Source of the DNA: an uncultured Eubacterium sp.
GTDB taxonomy: Bacteria; Bacillota; Clostridia; Lachnospirales; Lachnospiraceae
Reading direction: 5' to 3'
DNA: 64,000 bases
NCBI GenBank assembly: GCA_910578975.1
Contig: CAJTRZ010000009.1
Span: forward strand, 33,561 to 97,560
This document shows, in pieces, positions 61,094 to 64,000 of this stretch. The notes under the pieces are model-generated. The model was given only the letters and a program-made list of their open reading frames with translations, had not been told where the DNA came from and did no database searches. Every line of letters begins with the position of its first letter. Position 1 is the first letter of the stretch. Made by a program: the position numbers and the translations under genes.

Positions 61094-62428
61094 TCAACGT
61101 GGAATTCCTTCAGCTATTCTTGTTATTCCCACATAAATCTGTGATATCTTATACCACGTAGCAAAATCTACAATTCCTGTCTGTGGCAAATCAAATATTT
61201 TCTGGAATGCCCTTACGGCTGCCTGTGTATTTTCTCCAAAAATACCATCAGCTGAAATTCTTGGAATAGCAGTATACACTGATGCAATAGTATCCAACTG
61301 TTCCTGCATCTGTTGAACTTTTGGTCCACTGGCTCCCACATCTAAATTATAGCCAGGCCAGGAAGCTGGAATTCCCGATATCTGCTCCGCTGTATTAATA
61401 TACATATCACTGCCATAATAGTTTCTAATAATCTCCAAAGTAGAATATCCCTGTTCTCCCAGATTACATGACCCCCACTGACTCAGCCAGTTTGGACATG
61501 TTACCCTTCTGCCATCACAATACTGCGTAAGAATCGGCTGCCTTACATCCGGAAATGACAGATACTGGTCAAAAATATTATCTACCACCAAACTGATAGA
61601 TTCAAATATATTTCGTCCATTAATCCATTTCTGGTCATATGCTGTAGATGAAGTAATCGTAAAATCATATCCTTTATTCCGATACCATTCCGTGTACACC
61701 CGGTTCATGGTGAACGACATAATTGCCAGTATGTTTGCCTCTAATGTTGCCTGAGGCCATGTTGCATATATCTCTGATGATGCCACATTTTTAATATAAT
61801 CCTTATATGTTACATAATAATCTTTGGCATTACTGGAAGGTGCTCCATCATGCACCACAACATATTCCGGAACAACTACACGACTCAGCACAATTTCTCC
61901 GGGCTCACCTACATCTTTAATATCATCTTCCGGAATTTTTGGAGGATATTCATAATACAATGTATGTGGAGAAATATTAATATTTTCTACATCTTCTCCT
62001 TCGACCCTGCGCATTTTAACATTTTGTATTGCTAACTCTCTAGATAAAATTTCAACATTTTCAATGTTTTCCGTTTCATATCCTGGAGCATCAATTTCTA
62101 CGTCATAATTAGCATATGGCTGCAAATCATTGTTTTCATCTAAACTTAATTCAAGTGGCGGAGCATCTAAGTCTACTACCTGTGTCTGTCCTGAACTGTC
62201 TGTCTGTAATTGTTCAATTTCCTGTACCTGATTCTGCTGGGGATCTCCTTCCTGTCTCGGTCTTCTGATAATTACTCTGGCATCCTTAATCGGTACATTA
62301 TTACTATCTACTACATTTACCTGTAACTCTCCTATTTCTCCTGAGTTTACCTGCATTTTTATAAGCATAAAATTACCATACATATTTATTCTATATATTC
62401 TATGCAATACACAGCAAAAAATTTCCAC
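61094..62428 (-). CDS. SpoIID-like protein with N-terminal beta-sandwich and C-terminal peptidoglycan-binding domain
   Basis: Up to 444 residues. Visible order: a carboxypeptidase-regulatory-like beta domain (GELQVNVVDSNNVPIKDARV, then YANYDVEIDAPGYE); a central region with SpoIID-like layout (DYIKNVASSEIYATWPQATLEANILAIMSF, about 210-340); and a PG_binding_1 domain at the end (GPKVQQMQEQLDTI ... ISADGIFGENTQAAVRAFQK). No signal peptide is seen. The start is uncertain: the longest frame begins with GTG at 62426-62428, but in-frame ATGs at 62366-62368 and 62354-62356 fit the domain start better and none has a clear ribosome site. It is probably a spore- or wall-associated factor; the family is poorly described. 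It starts 9 bp after the PRD regulator gene if the GTG is used. Confidence 0.72.
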   Translation of the reverse strand: MEIFCCVLHRIYRINMYGNFMLIKMQVNSGEIGELQVNVVDSNNVPIKDARVIIRRPRQEGDPQQNQVQEIEQLQTDSSGQTQVVDLDAPPLELSLDENNDLQPYANYDVEIDAPGYETENIENVEILSRELAIQNVKMRRVEGEDVENINISPHTLYYEYPPKIPEDDIKDVGEPGEIVLSRVVVPEYVVVHDGAPSSNAKDYYVTYKDYIKNVASSEIYATWPQATLEANILAIMSFTMNRVYTEWYRNKGYDFTITSSTAYDQKWINGRNIFESISLVVDNIFDQYLSFPDVRQPILTQYCDGRRVTCPNWLSQWGSCNLGEQGYSTLEIIRNYYGSDMYINTAEQISGIPASWPGYNLDVGASGPKVQQMQEQLDTIASVYTAIPRISADGIFGENTQAAVRAFQKIFDLPQTGIVDFATWYKISQIYVGITRIAEGIPR

Positions 62429-62437
62429 CTGTTTCTT

Positions 62438-63931
62438 TTATTCCATAGCTGAGATAAAATCATTGTAATCTTTTGAATAAATGATTTTCTGCTGCAATTT
62501 TGAGTCATTTATAATTTTAATAAAACAATCATATAAGTGTTCGATATCTTTCTGTACTCCCTGCTTAATGGCAAGAAGAAAAACAATTTTTACTGTCTCT
62601 TCTTTCCCCCATAAAATCGGCCTGTCCAATATTGCTACTGCAACTTTTGTTTCTCTTGCACATAGTTTCATAGGATGTGCAAGAGCAAAAACATCATTCA
62701 TATTTGTATTTCCTAATTCTTCCCTCTCTAAAACAGAATTGAGAAATTCTTCTTCCACAATTCCTTTTTTCTTAAGTTTGTCATATAAAATTCGGAGCAA
62801 AGATTCCTTATCTGACACTTTTTCAAACCGGAAAAATAATTCTTCGTCAAAAAAAGTTGATTCCTTCTGTTCTCTTTTGACATTTATTCTATTTATAAAT
62901 CCTGAAATAGATTCGATATCTTTATTATTCAACGCAAAATTTACAGTAATCGAGGGTACTATTTTGCCTTCCAGAGGAACTGTTGAAATAATAAAATCAA
63001 TTCGGTTAAAATCTTTTCCTCTATAATTATTATATTCATTATATGAAATGCATCTTACAATATTAATTTTATCTGAAAAATATAAATTCAATCTGGCTTC
63101 AAGCATCCTTATAGTAGCCTGTCCGCTTCCACAAACGAGAATAACATTTTTCTTTTCCAGCCTTTTTGCAAAACACCGTTCTATTGCGGCTCCAATATGC
63201 ACAGAAACATATCCTACATCCTCCTCATTTAATACAAAAGGCTGCTTTGTAAATACTTTAGATATGGCTGTTAAAGTTATTTCAAAAGCAAGTGGATAAT
63301 TTTTCTTAATAGTATTGATTAATGGATTTCTGATATTTAATCCAAAAGATTTATTAATAAAAATTGATTTCATATGGCGGAACAAATCTCCAGTTAAAAT
63401 TTCATCATTCCGCAAATCAAAACTATAATTTTCATAAATAATTTCCAAAATATTCTGTACTGAGCTTTCCAGCCATTCATCATTTATATCTGTTGCTTCC
63501 ATATGCGTATTAGCAACAAAATGAAGATAAATATATATCTTATCTCCTTTCGAAATTATAATGTCAAAATATTGTTCAATATCTTTACATAAACTTTCAA
63601 CAATTCCCATAATGGAATAGTCTGTTTCAATATCTAAAAGATTGATATAGTTATTCTTTTTAACACGGGAAATCATCAATGCCAGATGAATAATCAGATT
63701 TTTAATATTATAATCACTTGTCTCAATATTTCGTCTCTTCAACTGGGACAATGTAATCTCTTTTAGATAATCAAGGTCAATTCCAATAAATAAAGCACGT
63801 TCTTCTTTTGTAAATCCGGTAATATAATTATCAAAATCATAAGTTATAACATGATCCATAATACACTTTCTCTTGTTATCCTCAGTTCCTATCAATTTAA
63901 TTCCCACATTTGGCTTCGTAATATATTCCAA
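62438..63931 (-). pseudogene. PRD/PTS-domain (BglG/MtlR-type) regulator with its N-terminal HTH out of frame
   Basis: The open frame (497 codons from a TTG at 63929-63931) holds an ITKPNVGIKLIG segment that normally follows the HTH domains. Next are two PRD domains (about 70-270), an EIIB-like domain (NVILVCGSGQATIRMLEARL) and an EIIA domain of the mannitol/fructose type (FALAHPMKLCARETKVAVAIL, with its histidine). Such proteins are transcription activators or antiterminators controlled by PTS phosphorylation. The expected N-terminal HTH is missing: an in-frame TGA lies at 63980-63982. Another frame reads TPYTSIDVRL just before it and would join in phase if one base were restored near 63969. 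Either the gene is broken, starts internally, or the sequence has an error. Confidence 0.65.
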
Positions 63932-64000
63932 ATGATACTTCCCAATAATTTTCTTTATTTTTTTTATTACAAACGAACATCAATTGATGTATAAGGTGTT

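Noticed and set aside
62481..63026. Open frame of 181 codons on the plus strand
   Set aside because: Antisense shadow of the PTS regulator's EIIA/EIIB region; no ribosome site, no recognisable motif.
1..64000. Prophage, transposon, integron or defence island
   Set aside because: No transposase, integrase, phage structural, restriction-modification, toxin-antitoxin or Cas proteins are recognisable among the frames.

Overview
The window reads as chromosomal DNA of a low-GC Gram-positive anaerobe of class Clostridia, most like Lachnospiraceae. The signs are AT-rich, UGA-as-stop coding; strong AGGAGG ribosome binding sites; TTGACA-17-TATAAT promoters; a Firmicutes-type 6S RNA; a T-box on pheST; the cysE-cysS-mrnC-rlmB gene order; sporulation-type SpoIID proteins; and large secreted carbohydrate enzymes with discoidin (F5/8 type C) modules. 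Nearly every gene is on the minus strand. There is no transposase, integrase, phage gene or CRISPR array. The assignment is from gene content only; no search was run.

Layout. 1-3.8 kb: pheT (cut by the window start) and pheS behind a T-box. 3.8-6.1 kb: YihY membrane protein and a SpoIID-like protein. 6.1-9.2 kb: 6S RNA, pckA and a left-handed-beta-helix acyltransferase next to glmS (9.2-11.0). 11.2-17.6 kb: topB, a YfbR-type HD phosphohydrolase, thrC and leuCD. 17.9-23.7 kb: a 1911-residue GH81 beta-1,3-glucanase with five discoidin-like modules. 24-30.6 kb: tRNA-Ser, a lone prepilin peptidase, a radical SAM protein, an ECF sigma / RsgI-like pair, a small secreted protein, a 74-bp tandem repeat array, ilvC, ilvN and tRNA-Thr. 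30.6-39.3 kb: PcrA-type helicase, rlmB-mrnC-cysS-cysE, GNAT and DUF2156 proteins, ispF, tRNA-Met and tRNA-Val. 39.4-46.1 kb: two secreted SGNH/discoidin proteins divergent from a LysR regulator. 46.2-56.3 kb: tex, PAP2, GT2, CPBP, HAD, a small membrane protein, argS, a UDP-sugar pyrophosphorylase and a Hanks kinase. 56.6-60.8 kb: carAB. 61.1-64 kb: a SpoIID-like/peptidoglycan-binding protein and a PRD-type PTS regulator that looks frameshifted near the window end.

How the genes work together. The housekeeping blocks cover amino acid synthesis (leuCD, thrC, ilvNC, cysE), translation (pheST, cysS, argS, rlmB, four tRNAs), pyrimidine/arginine precursor supply (carAB) and amino-sugar supply to the wall (glmS, UDP-sugar pyrophosphorylase). 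The accessory part is secreted glycan breakdown: the GH81 enzyme and a two-gene SGNH cluster, probably controlled by the adjacent LysR protein.

The least expected signal is non-coding. A family of about 140-150 bp intergenic palindromes (copies at about 6.5, 17.7, 36.3 and 51.8 kb, a short one at 23.9 kb and a remnant at 3.4 kb) shares conserved ends, a side arm and a long arm whose two strands change together between copies. A second element with the same plan but unrelated sequence lies at 30.35-30.48 kb. Other structured DNA includes mutually exclusive hairpins in front of the kinase gene, the 74-bp array inside a 10-bp inverted repeat, and two hairpins in the carA leader.
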